From the NCBI GenBank assembly GCA_014529385.2, contig CM043948.1, positions 80,082,618 through 80,146,617 on the forward strand: a stretch of DNA of 64,000 nt, written 5' to 3'. The notes below the pieces were generated by a model. It saw only the letters and a list, made by a program, of their open reading frames with translations. It searched no databases and was not told the origin of the DNA. This stretch comes from Adiantum capillus-veneris (lineage: Eukaryota; Streptophyta; Polypodiopsida; Polypodiales; Pteridaceae). Positions 11,271 through 22,715 of this stretch are shown one piece after another. A program made the translations under genes and the position numbers. Position 1 is the first letter of the stretch, and each line of letters begins with the position of its first letter.

Positions 11271-12439
11271 CTAGTCTTCCTGTATGAATGGAATTCCGTC
11301 TAAGGCATCTTCGCTGTCCGGCACTATAAGTTTTGGTTCTTTTGTTTCAAGGTGGGGTTCTACCACCACATTAGATTTTTCTTTAGTTTCTCTTACCACA
11401 AGCTCCTCAGGTTTTGCTATACTTTCATGCTTGGGTTTTGTTTTTTCTAGCATTTCTTGCGTGATTCTTACCAAATTTTGATAAGCTTCTAGCTTAGCTC
11501 CTTCCATGTGTGGAGAAGGATAGTTTTTCCATTTGTTTTCCATTTTTTGGCCTGCTTTAAGTCCTGCTTGATAAGCTTCCAAGGTTGCATAATAGGATCA
11601 AAAATTTTATCAACCAAAATGGATCCTCGAGATTTCATGCGGTTATTTCCTTGATTTCACTTTGAGTTTCTTTCACCTTCTCTTGGAATAGCTTTTTTGC
11701 TTTCTCCTCGATTTCAGCATGTTGTTTTTGTTTTCTCATCTCATATATTTTGCTTCTACTTCTTTTGATTCTTTGAGAAGAAACTTTCGTATTTCCCGTA
11801 TCATCAGAGGAGTTGTGTTTCTTTTTCTTAGCTTGGGCTCTCGTGATTACCTTGATTGGAACAATTGGTTCACTCTCAGATGAGCTACTAGGTATCACTT
11901 GGACTACATTTACTACTGTTTTACCCTTGTTTAAAGGATTTTTAGAATCTTCCGAAAAGTGTCCTCCCTTTTTGCAACATTGTATGCAATAGGCTTCAAC
12001 TGGCTTGAGGTTTTTGGCAGGCTACGTTCATTTTCTAGTGATCATCTGCACCACAGTTGTGACAGTTTCCCGTTGTTGGCTTAATCATGGGTGTTACCAT
12101 GGGAGGTCTGACACCTTGATTAGTTACATAATACATTGGTGCAATCTCTGGTGGAGCATAAGTCATAGTTTCTTCCATTGGTGGTGGATGTGAATTATAA
12201 CAATCTTCTTCTACCATTATTGTAGATGGACTAGGCTCCGCATAGGGTGTAACAGACACTAATGCTTGTTCATCTATGACTCCTTTGGGTGTAACAGACA
12301 CTAATACTTGTTCATCTATGACTTCTTTGGAGTGCATGTACTTTACAGGCACTGCATTGTGTCCTAGATATGGAGGTTGCTGACCTAACACAGGTTGAGA
12401 TCTTTCCATACCCATTGGTGGTCTTTGAGCTTGGGCCAT
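11271..12439 (-). pseudogene. Gag C-terminal region: degenerate zinc knuckles and basic linker
   Basis: From right to left: a Pro/Gln-rich stretch, CHNCGADDH followed at once by a stop (12035), a second cysteine cluster CIQCCKKGGHFSED near 11960, a basic segment beginning VITRAQAKKKK (11830-11860), and a Lys/Glu-rich linker (11582-11271). The pieces lie in different frames, so at least three frameshifts or stops have accumulated. Two tandem copies of a short unit translating roughly as EQ(A/V)LVSVTP(K/Y) with a VIDEQ lead occur near 12235-12330. It joins the gag core at 12441-13508 to the protease at 10491-11189. Confidence 0.7.
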
Positions 12440-12440
12440 A

Positions 12441-13508
12441 TTAGACTGATATCTGTACGTGGGATTGTCCTCGTGGCCTCATAGGCACGTACGGAACATT
12501 CCCATCATACTTTGGTCGAAAGTAGCACTCATGGGTCTCATGGTTGGTCCATTTATCCTTGATTGCACACCATTTTTGTGGCCTAATTGGTTGTCCCTGT
12601 TGAGGTATCCCTTGTCCTGGTCCCCTCATAGGTGCTTTTTGCATATTGTTCATCATGTCGTTCATCCTTTTGATCATATCTTCTATGGTTGAAAGTGGTG
12701 CTGCAATCGCTGTTCCCACTTGTGCTGGTTTAGTGGATGTTGTTTTCTCACTTTGGTTATCCTTAGGGACTTCTTCTTCGTTGAAAATATCACAATTGTC
12801 TCCTAAGTCAATAGCATCTGACACACACTCTTCTAGGGTTGTACACTTTTCACTATAGAGTATAGCATGAAGTTTTGTGTTTAGTAGTCCCTCTAGAAAC
12901 AAAAATACGAGTCGTTCTTCTGCAGGTATCTCTAGCCCTGGGCATCTGGCAATGTATTGTTTCATTCGAGTTGCACAATCCCTAACAGACTCACCATGTT
13001 TTTGTTTAAAGCTGTAGATTTGAGCTACGGTATTATGTTTGATCCTCGTTTTAGAACAAGCAGCCACAAATCCTTGAGCTAATGTGTTCAAGTCCATGAT
13101 TGACCTTGGTGGAATGTTTTGGAACCATGTCATTTCTTTTCCTTCTGATGTCATTCCAAACGCCTTGAATTGAGTATGGAAATCGAATATACGTTTTGAT
13201 CTTAGCACTTGCTTAAATCTTGCTAAGTGGTCGTATGGATCCCCCGATCCACTGTATTTTCTGACCCATTTCTGAAAATCAGCGGGTCTGACGCGTTTGT
13301 TTGGTTCAACTCCCGGTCTTTTGGCAGTTGGTCCTGTTCCGAGTCCTTCAAACCAATCTGTTGGATATAGTGACTCATGTACCCCTAGACTGGCCTTAAT
13401 GTCACCTAGTTTTCTTCGTGATGAGGTGATTTCTGGTTTCTTAACGTTACTCTTAGATGATCTGTCACGGTGTTCATCTCTTGAAATTGTTTCTAGTCCT
13501 TGTTCCAA
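12441..13508 (-). pseudogene. Retrotransposon gag core (355 codons open)
   Basis: This is the best-preserved part of the older element. Residues about 90-240 match the general plant retrotransposon gag domain: RKYSGSGDPYDHLARFKQVL, the MTWFQNIPPRSI loop, QKHGESVRDCATRMKQY and the C-terminal LVFLFLEGLLNT. Gag of this kind forms the virus-like particle and packages RNA. The true N terminus lies upstream in other frames (13510-14233), so the ATG at 13508 is only the first one after a frameshift. It has its own Asn/Met-rich tail before the zinc knuckles. Confidence 0.85.
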
Positions 13509-13509
13509 T

Positions 13510-14233
13510 ATCCAATCCCTTATGGAATAACCTTGGTATTTGGTTTGTTCTACCTCCTCCCTTAGGAGTCATCATAAAAAAGTTGTTGTTATAACAATCC
13601 CTAAACAGGTAGGTTGGTAGGTCTGTTGATCCCTTATCTTTGATCTTGAAGATATAGATGATCTTCATGGCTATTAGTTGTCCTGATTTGGCATGCGAAG
13701 TCCACGGAAGATCTTTTACGTTTCTATCCTCCCAACAATAGAATCCGATCCTAGGATTATCCATTTCAAAGGCTTCAAATCTACTTGATCGTATCCCTCA
13801 AATTCTAAAATTGGTGGTTCTTCTTTTGCTGACATATCTGGGATTATGGTATCTAATTCTAACTCCCATTTGTCTATCATGTCAGGGTTTTCGACTTGTC
13901 CATACTGAGTTCCGTTTCTGTCCATGTACATTTTTCCTTGTTTGTTTGCCCTAATCTCTTCTTTGAACTTAATACCATGGTCATCAATGCAAATAGCATA
14001 CTCTTCGTTAGGATCCAGGTAAAAAGAGAGTATATGCTTACAACGTATTGTCGTTCCGATTTCCGAGTGAGTCGAGTAAGAAGACATTTCAGATGTTGAA
14101 TCTGAAAAAGTGTCTGAGACTTCTTAGTGTGCAAGTAATTGCCTTGATTCATGCTTTCTTCGGTGGATACTCTACTGGAGGTTTCTGTGAGTATGCCCTG
14201 ATTTCCAAGTACACGACCAGATCTAAGGTTCAT
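13510..14233 (-). pseudogene. N-terminal extension of the older element's polyprotein, unrecognised domain
   Basis: The chain starts MNLRSGRVLGNQG at 14233, then shifts frame to a segment with EIGTTIRCKHILSFYLDPN and YAICIDDHGIKFKEEIR, and again to MDNPRIGFYCWEDRN and TDLPTYLFRDCYNNNFFMM before meeting the gag core. Joined conceptually it is about 230 residues ahead of gag. I do not recognise this domain; it has alternating beta-like hydrophobic residues and no membrane segment. At least three frameshifts show it is dead. Confidence 0.55.
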
Positions 14234-14249
14234 ATAGACTTATGAAGCC

Positions 14250-14988
14250 CTGGTTAGAGTACTTACTTTTGGATTGACTTGTTGTCAATTTCTACTTGAT
14301 TCGATTGCAACTTTCTGTCAAGCTACCGATTCCTCATCTGCAACCTGATTCCTGTACAACTTTGATCAAGCTAGCTATTCTTCTATAAAGACAATAGAGT
14401 TCTTGCTAACTGTCGTGATTGGTCTATGTGTATCACTTCAAATTTAGCTATGGAAGTCAGCAATTGACTTTCAAATTCGACTTTGGCAAATAATCAAATG
14501 ATTAATCTACAACTTGGAAACTGAGTGAACATGTACCAATATGGATCCGATTAAACCCAAAATTGCCTGGTGGCTTTGTATTATGCTGGTCTAACAGTGT
14601 ACAAGTTCAAAAGTCAAAACTGGTGTCCCTGGGTAGCAGTAGTAAATAATTATGATTATTTAATGTTGCTAGTTTTTTGCTCTTTTTGGCTTGTTTTGCC
14701 AAGTAATTACCTTGTTGTGGTCTCTGGACAAGTTTGGTTGAGTTTGATCAAGATTTGTTTAAGTTATCCAACTGTTTAGTGTCCGCAGACTCTGATTCCA
14801 AGAATCTGGCTTAAGTCTCAATTTTGTGATCCAAATTTCATCAAAATTTATTTGTGGGGTTTACTTGATATGCTTGACCCTGTGGTATACTCAAATTTGC
14901 AAATTTGTCAATTTTTGTAGCATATGTTCAAATCCCACTTTAGGTGAAGTGCCAAAATCACGATTATTAATAGCAGTGGATTTTTAAC
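14250..14988. other. Presumed 5' leader or LTR of the older element, nothing firm
   Basis: About 740 bp with no coding match. By position it should be the untranslated leader and perhaps LTR of the element whose gag lies at 10491-14233, but I cannot find a primer site or a second LTR copy. Confidence 0.35.
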
Positions 14989-14993
14989 CTAGT
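14989..14993. other. Target-site duplication (left), CTAGT
   Basis: Directly abuts the 5' LTR start at 14994 and is repeated exactly at 20124-20128 after the 3' LTR. Confidence 0.9.
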
Positions 14994-15220
14994 TGTTACC
15001 ATATACATGTGGCAGTGATGTGTGTGAGCACACTAGGACCGCCGGGGCATTTTTTCCCTCTTTAGGAGTTTTTTCTCCCCGTGCATTGTATATACGCCCA
15101 TCACTCTAGGGCTATCTATCTTTCCATTGCAGACTAAGTAAAACACTCTCTATTGTGTGCCTTGAGGTTCCTTTGTCTTCTCCAAGCTTTGTGTGTTTCT
15201 CTGCAACCCTAATCCCAACA
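14994..15220 (+). repeat. 5' LTR of Copia element A
   Basis: Starts tgttaccatatacatg and ends aatcccaaca, followed two bases later by the primer site. It includes tgtatatacgcccatc, a possible promoter core. Confidence 0.93.
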
Positions 15221-15222
15221 AT

Positions 15223-15234
15223 TGGTATTAGAGC
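15223..15234 (+). other. Primer binding site of Copia element A, variant
   Basis: TGGTATTAGAGC differs by one base (T for C) from the usual TGGTATCAGAGC Met-tRNA site. It is placed two bases after the LTR. Confidence 0.8.
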
Positions 15235-15561
15235 AGGTCACATCCTCCCGGAATTAGTCGCCAGCTTCTCCAGCACACGCCTGCTCACTTTCTCCGACTT
15301 CAGAGGTCGACAAAAATTTTGGGTGAGCTCGAAGAGCTTGGTCTTCTCAGACTTTTGATTTGGGCTCATTTTGGCCTCCGTTTGCACTACAGGCAGTACT
15401 GCACAGGCTATTTTGTCATTTTGTGCAGAATTTATGTCAGTGCCATTTTCAGCATAAGAGGTGCCTTATAGTCTTCTACGGTTTGTGCTATATAGCACAG
15501 GTTGTTCCCGCTCCATTTCTCCTATTTTCGGGCAGTTTTCACATCAGGCGCAGCATTTACC

Positions 15562-18500
15562 ATGGCTGACAACAACAACACAGATGTGTTCAAGATGTTT
15601 GTTGCTGAGGACAGGTTGGATGGGGACAACTACCCTATGTGGGCTTATATGATGCAACATGTTCTTGTGTCAAAGGGTGTCTGGAACATTTTGTAGGGCA
15701 TTGATGTACGTCCTGGTTCTGAGGATGTAGGCGATGTTGAGGATGTTGCAGGTCTTGCTGCAAGGATTGCAGCAGTTAGAGTTCTTTTGCCTACAACAGA
15801 ACAAGCTCGTTGGGATGTTAAGGATGCACAGGCTCATGCATTGATTGCATTGTCTGTGAAGCGTACCATTGTTACTCACATCCGTTCAGCAAAATTTGCA
15901 AAACAGGCTTGGGATATTCTAGCAAGTCTTTATGCAAGCCGCAATGAGGCTAAAATTGCTTTGCTGCGTAAAGAGCCGGAGTCGAAGATTATGCATGAGG
16001 AAGATGATATGGACACTTTCCTTGCTAGTGTCAAGGATATCAATGAGCAACTTATTTCTCTAGGTGAAGTTATTTTAGACAGTTCCCTTGTGCAGACTGT
16101 TCTTCATGCCTTACCAGATTCATACCAGACTTTTGCTAGTACTTGGAGACTTATGACCCAAGGAAATCTAGAAGTTGTCAAGTTTGAAGCAGTATGCACA
16201 TTGCTGTTGCAAGAGTCACTGTCTAGAAAAAACAGGACTAGACAGCGTGCAATTGAACAGGCTTTTATTGCTTCTCAAAGAAAGGGTGGTAACAGCAATG
16301 CAACGACTTCTTATGGTTCTACTGCGAGTGGCAAAAATTGTGTTCCTAATGCTTCTGCTGGCAGAAATTCATTTGGAAATTCTAGTGATAAGGGCAAAAA
16401 GAAGATGCGTTGCCATCATTGTAAAGCCAATGATCACTTGATCAAGTTGTGTCCTAGGTTGAAGGCCAAAGAGGATAAGAAGAAAGAGGGTGGTTCCACT
16501 GCAAATGCTGGTTCCACTACAAATGCAGCCATTGTTGAGTCTTCTATGAAAGGAGACTGTGTTGCTGATGTTGATGCAGAATGGGCTTTTAGCACAGAGT
16601 GCACTTACAATCCTGCTGTCCATGATGCATGCTTGTCAGTTGCTGCAGATTCACATGTGTGGTATTTCGACAGTGGTTGCACAAAGCACATTACCTCACA
16701 TCGTGAATTGTTTACCTCTCTCAAGCCTGTCCCTCATGGGAATTCAGCCACTTGTGCCAACAACACCTCTTATCCAGTTCAGGGAGTTGGAAAGATTGTG
16801 CTCAGTGCCTCTAATGGCAGTTCCTTCACACTTGTTGATGCACTTTATGTACGTGGGACCAAGAAGAATCTCTTGCTAGACTTGGAATTGTAGTCAAATT
16901 TGTGGATGACAAATGTACAATTCATGATCTCAGTTTTGGTGATGAAATTGTTGCATCTGGGCTTTTGTGCCATGGGCTGTATAAGCTCACTTTGTATGAC
17001 AAGTGTGGACAAAATTTTGCAAATGCTGTTGCAGATTCAAGGGCTATTTTAGATGCAAAACTTTGGCATGCACGTTTTGGTCATCTAAATTTTGCCAGTT
17101 TGCTGCGTTTGCAGAAATCTGATATGGTTGCTTCTTTGCCGCCTCTTGAAGCACCTGTCAAACATGTTTGTGAAGGATGCATTTTGGGTAAGATGCAGCG
17201 TTCTAAGTTTCCAAAGGATGGTTCAATTCGGGCCACATGCAGGTTGCAGCTTGTGCATAGTGATGTTTGTGGGCCCATGCAAACTCCGTCCTTGGGCAAT
17301 TACCTGTACTTCGTGACTTTCATTGATGATTACTCCAGGCATGCATGGGTATTTCCGCTTAAAGCAAAGTCCGAAGTTTTTATGTGCTTCAAAAAATTTC
17401 TGACTATGGCTGAAAATGTCTCGAAATGTACTATGGGCACCCTCCATTCTGATCGAGGAGGGGAGTATATGTCTCATGAATTTAATGCATTTCTGGCTAG
17501 TCGTGGGATAAAACACCAATGTACAATGCCTTATACACCTCAACAAAATGGTGTTGCTGAGAGGAAAAACAGGTCACTGATGGAAATGGCACGATGTATG
17601 GTCAAAAGTCAAGCTTTGCCGCATTCTTTTTGGCTTAAGGCCATCATGTGTGCCACTTATGTACTTAACAGGTGTCCTACGAAAGCTTTGCAGTCTATCA
17701 CTCCATATGAAGCATGGCATGATAGAAAGCCTTCTATTGAGCACATGCGTGTTTTTGGCTGTTTGGCATATGCTTTGGTGCCACAAGTGCAGCACAGAAA
17801 ACTGGATGATAAGGCTGTCAAATGTATTTTTGTTGGTTATAGTGCTGAAAGCAAAGGTTACAGATTGTATCATCCGCAAACAAAACGTATTCTGGGTTCT
17901 GGGGATGTAGTGTTTGTGGAAGATTCTGTTCAGCCCTTGCTGTCATGTACTATAGACAGTAATGTAAGCTCACAGGACATTTATGACACTTTGTTGCCTC
18001 TTTTCAGTAGTGAAAATACGAATGTAAGTTCCAATGAGGCAAATGTACAACCTATGGGGGTTTCTGAAAATGTTTTAGATCAGCTTATTACTGATGCAGA
18101 TGTACATGATGTACTTGATGTGGAAAGGGCTGAAAATGAGTAGGGTAGAGGTATGCCAAAATGGCTAGTGCACACTTTGCGTGACAGTAAATTGGATGCA
18201 CCTTTGTCTAGTCGTACTCGTTCAGGCTCTCGCCATGCATCTTATGCATCATATTGTTATTCTTTGGTTGTGTCTAGCTTACATGATGTTGAGGAGCCTG
18301 TGTCTTTTGATGAAGCACATAATTCAGAAAATTGGATGGCTGCCATGCAATCATAATATGATGCACTTATAGAGAATGACACATGGACTTTATGTGATTT
18401 TCCTCCTGGAAAAAAGGCCATTGGTACGAAGTGGGTTTACAAGTTGAAACGCAAACCGGATGGTGAGATCGATTGCCATAAGGCTCGACTTGCTGCAAAG

Positions 18501-19818
18501 GGTTATGCACAGAAAAAAGGCATAGATTCCCACTTGTCGTATGACTACTGTACGTTTTCTATGTGCATTGGCAGCTCATTTTGGTTGGGATGTACATCAA
18601 TCAGACATTGTTACTGCTTTCTTGAATAGTGACATATTTGAGGAAGTTTATGTAACGCAGCCTCACGGTTTTGTCATAAAAGGACAAGAGGACAAAGTGT
18701 GCAGATGTAAGAAGGCTTTGTATGGGTTGAAGCAATCTCCTCATGCTTGGTATGAGAAAGCTGACACTCATTTGGTCAAACAAGGCTTTCGTAACAGTCC
18801 AACAGAAAGCACATTGTATGTAAAGCGTGAGGGTGATGTACTTCTCATTGTGGTTCTTTATGTTGATGATTTGCTGATCACTGGACCAAATGAGAGACAT
18901 ATTGCTGAATTTAAGGCTGATTTGTTTGCTACTTTCAAGATGAAAGATTTGGGATTGTTGCATCATTACTTGGGTATACAGTTTAAGCAGTGTGATGGTG
19001 GTATTGCCTTGTGTCAGAAAAGTTACATAGAGACATTGCTATGTAAGTTTGGACTTGAGGATTGCAAACCTATTGCCACTCCCATGGAAACAGGTTTGAA
19101 GTTGAGTCTACATGATGTTGGCGATCCTGCTGATGTCACTCTTTACCAAACTGCTGTTGGCTGCCTCATTTATGTATGCAACACAAGGCCGGATATTCAG
19201 TAATTTGCAGTCTCACAGGTCGGCAGATTTATGCATAGCCCAAGGTCTAAGCATTGGCAGGCTGTCAAGAGGATTTTCCGCTACCTTAGTGGCACTTTAC
19301 ATCTTGGCTTGTTTTATCCAAAGGGGGGATCATTGCCGCCAGACTTACATGGTTTTTCGGACTCAGATTGGGCTGGTTGTTTTGACACGCAAGTGTCCAC
19401 AAGTGGTTTTTGTTTCATGCTTGGCAGTTCATGTATATCATGGTTGAGCAAGAAGCAACCTACTGTGGCCACTTCGAGTTGTGAGGCTGAGTACAGGGCA
19501 GTCTTCACAGCTACGGTTGAGTGTGTATGGTTTAGGCACCTTATGGATGATTTGGGTGTTGGACAGGACACTGCCAACACTATGTACACTGACAGTCAGA
19601 GCGCATTGGCAGTTGCGAGGAACCCAATTTTTCATGCTCGCACAAAGCACATTGAGATGCATTACCACTATGTCAGGGAGAGGCTCTCAACATGAGAGAT
19701 CAGCTTGGCTTATGTGCCAACACAGGACAACCTTGCAGATCTTTTCACAAAGGAATTGTCTCGTGAGAAGATTGAAGCTTTCCGCAAAGCTTTGGGCTTA
19801 CTCCCCTTTGTGGACTGA
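15562..19818 (+). pseudogene. Copia gag-pol polyprotein, broken
   Basis: The frame opens MADNNNTDVF at 15562. Gag runs to a complete zinc knuckle (CHHCKANDHLIKLC, about 16410-16455), then protease with WYFDSGCTKHIT. Integrase has HARFGH...CEGCILGK (zinc-binding HHCC), VHSDVCGP and LHSDRGGEY with GVAERKNRS (the D, D, E residues). Reverse transcriptase has KWVYKLKRKPDG and LYVDDLLITG near 18855. RNase H has FSDSDWAG and SSCEAEYRA, and the chain ends LGLLPFVD at 19818. Lesions: stops at 15694, 18141, 18354, 19201 and 19693, and frameshifts near 16870 and 18535. The catalytic residues survive, so decay is by stops and shifts and not by loss of the active site. Confidence 0.92.
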
Positions 19819-19886
19819 TCCTGTCCTCAGGGCATGGCACTTGATCCCTTTACTAATGTGCCAGCTCTCGTTCACCGCATCACTCC

Positions 19887-19896
19887 AGGGGGGATT
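19887..19896 (+). other. Polypurine tract of Copia element A
   Basis: aggggggatt immediately precedes the 3' LTR at 19897. Confidence 0.85.
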
Positions 19897-20123
19897 TGTT
19901 ACCATATACATGGGGTAGTGATGTGTGTGAACACACTAGGACCGCCGGGGCATTTTTTCTCTCTTTAGGAGTTTTTTTCCCCCGTGCATTGTATATACGC
20001 CCATCACTCTATGGCTATCTATCTTTCCATTGCACACTAAGTAAAACACTCTCTATTGTGTGCCTTGAGCTTCTTTTGTCTTCTCCAAGCTGTGTGTGTT
20101 TCTCTGCAACCCTAATTCCAACA
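19897..20123 (+). repeat. 3' LTR of Copia element A
   Basis: 227 bp, begins tgttaccatatacatgg and ends aattccaaca, then CTAGT. Confidence 0.93.
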
Positions 20124-20128
20124 CTAGT

Positions 20129-22545
20129 CGTTTTCGAGCCAGAATGCATCTAGATGCTTAGAAATGATGCCCCAATACCTTGCTTATGCTTAGTTTTTGA
20201 TTTGAAAGTGTAAACTCCTAGTGATGATGAAATTAGACCGCAGGTCTGCGATGCCAAAAGCTAATAATTACTGTGATGTGTTTGTGTCAATGCGTAGAGC
20301 TCTTACCTGCGGTTACAATGCAACGAACACGACTGCAATGTGACAAGCGGGGAGGAAGTAGGAAGCGTGAGAAGGAGATAAGTGAACACCGTTAGCTCAC
20401 GCTGTGTATATCATTACCCGAAACTTAATAATAACTTACGAAAATTGACTTTTATACCTTAGCCAAGGTTTTTGGTGGTCAAAACTAATAATCTGGGAGT
20501 TCTACCAAAGATGGGTAATGACAGGTTAATAGAATCTGGAAGCTTGTAGCCCCGGCTCATCAATTACAAGGTTTATCGAGAAAAATAGGAGTTACAATAT
20601 TCCCGATTTATCAAAATAATAAATGTTTTTACAATGAGAACTCCAAAAAGTGGTATCCGTGGTATCTGTGTTAGCTTGCTGCTAACACTCTACCGCGACA
20701 GCATGTTGTAGGCGGTGTCACTCATGCGCCAATTTTCCCCTCCCTCTATTGGGTCTTCCCCTTCTTCAATAATCCCGACCCCAACTCTCCACATCCTACT
20801 CTTAATCAGCTCATGCTGTATTCCTCCCCTTCTAATATTCATGCAACCATCAATTATATATTCCATCTTACATTTATGTAATTCAGCAAAGGGGAGCGGC
20901 ATCTCTTTTAATTAGCTCAGACTCTAATTGGAATTTTTCTATACGTGAGTTATACCTTGAAAATGAAGAGACTGTAAATGAGCATGCTTCTAAGATTTTT
21001 GGCTTTCTATACGGCTAGAAGATCATGGCAAGCTTTACCTCTACATACTCAACATCACGAATGTCCTAAAATATGGTATTTCTCCCTTTGATCAATTCTC
21101 ATTGGACTCTGAAGAATTGGGGTCATTTGTAAATCATGATGTTGTATATGCTCCATCATTCAGAGCAAGTAAGATGGGCCTAATGCAAAATGTAGGGGCA
21201 CAACAATATTGTGATGGTCCACTGGGGTGTAGACCTCTTGGCATTTGCACACCTAATGCTCCAACAAGATTTATCAAAAGGCTCCAAGTGCCAAAAGGAT
21301 TTTGATCTATGCCGCACCACCACATTTGTGGAGTTGGAGTCCATTGAAAACATCTTCCTCCTCACTGGCTGGACCTTCTCCAGGCCATGAGATGTCGGCT
21401 CCATGTGCTTCTCTGATGTGGTGTAAGCGTGTGGATCATGTCGGCTCCATGTGCTTCTCCGATGTGGTGTAAGCGTGCACTTAGTTTAGCGGCATTAGGG
21501 TTCGCTAGCATTACATCATGTATCCAAATCATCAGTGCAGAGCTCATCAAAACACGCACCTCCATCACCTCCTTGTTGAGGGTGGCATGTGGCGTTGCGT
21601 CATCCAGGTGTGAAATATTCTCCATGAATGCTGTAGCCCAAAGTCGTCCATCAGCTCCATGTAGTCCTACAGGATGTCGCTATTGTCGATAGCCACATCC
21701 TCTAGGACCATGTTTGATTTGGCGTGTTCATCACTGTGGAAAGCTCATACTTATCATTGATTTTGTTGTTGGTTCTGAGTCTTGTGAACGCAACGTTCGC
21801 AAGCTGATCGATTTCTCATTATGCAACCCAAAATCAATCTCTCACAGCCCTTTGTCACACCACCGCTAGCCCTCTGCTCCGTATGTCAACCCCCTCTTCC
21901 TTCCCCTCATCCGGTCGGCCGCAGGCCCTTCTCCGGAACGTGATGGTCTTTATCATCTCCTCTGCTCTCAGCGAGTTCAACATCAGTTGCACACAGTCAA
22001 ACCCTACGCAGGCAATTATGCACATCTCACACTTATATCATGATGTGGCGCGCTTTCTCTTCAATGACGTCCAAAAACCTTTGACCTAGCCTCTTTTACC
22101 TTTCCTTTCTCATCATTCAATGCAAGTCATCGACATATCTTGTGACACAGTGACATCCATGCCTCTTTCGATGCAAAAATGCAGTGGGCTTTGTAGTACC
22201 GTACCTTTGGCCTCGCTCTCTATAATTGTGCAACACTAGTGACTGCAAGAGATTTGAGGCTCAAAGTAGTGTCTTTGATATATGCCTTTGTCACTACGTG
22301 TTCACCTGCTCATTGCCCTCTGTCCCCCCTTTCATCGTGCTGCATCACCCCTTCACCATTGTTTTGAAGTATGTCTCGCACTCAAGATAAAAATTTAAAT
22401 TGCATTCTAGACTATTTATAGCTCCATCGTCTGCTTTTCTACGAATTACCCAAATTTCAATCATCAGATGGTTGAGGTTGAGCCAAGTGGGTCGCTCCAC
22501 GACCCAAAATGTGAAAAAAGTCATTAGGCTCACCAAGTAAACATA
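20129..22545. other. Unassigned intergenic sequence with a 46-bp direct duplication
   Basis: I see no recognisable gene. The segment 21392-21437 is repeated at 21438-21480 (atgtcggctccatgtgcttc...gtggtgtaagcgtg) with one or two changes. Short open frames on both strands (for example 20690-20902 minus, 21362-21625 minus, 21429-21692 plus) have no familiar domain, and 21000-21720 reads like decayed coding sequence on either strand without a clear winner. Confidence 0.4.
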
Positions 22546-22632
22546 GTATATATCTATATATCTATATACATTATATATATATATGTATATATATATATAT
22601 GTATATGTATATACATATATATATAATATATG

Positions 22633-22715
<83 letters not shown>
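22546..22715. repeat. TA-rich microsatellite followed by (GA)n
   Basis: About 155 bp of alternating TA with interspersed TG, ending in about eight GA units. It creates spurious Tyr/Ile-repeat open frames on the minus strand. Alternating purine-pyrimidine runs of this length are prone to slippage and cruciform extrusion. Confidence 0.92.

Larger units (their letters stand above)
14994..20123 (+). mobile_element. Complete but inactive Ty1/Copia retrotransposon
   Basis: Identical-length 227-bp LTRs (14994-15220 and 19897-20123) flank gag, protease, integrase, reverse transcriptase and RNase H in Copia order. The pentamer CTAGT occurs exactly at both outer ends (14989-14993 and 20124-20128), a perfect target-site duplication that fixes the boundaries. 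The LTRs differ at about a dozen positions by eye (near 95% identity). The coding region has at least four in-frame stops and two frameshifts, so it cannot move by itself. Confidence 0.95.

Noticed and set aside
14250-14988. LTR of the oldest Ty3-like element
   Set aside because: No second copy, no primer site and no TG...CA boundaries could be fixed.
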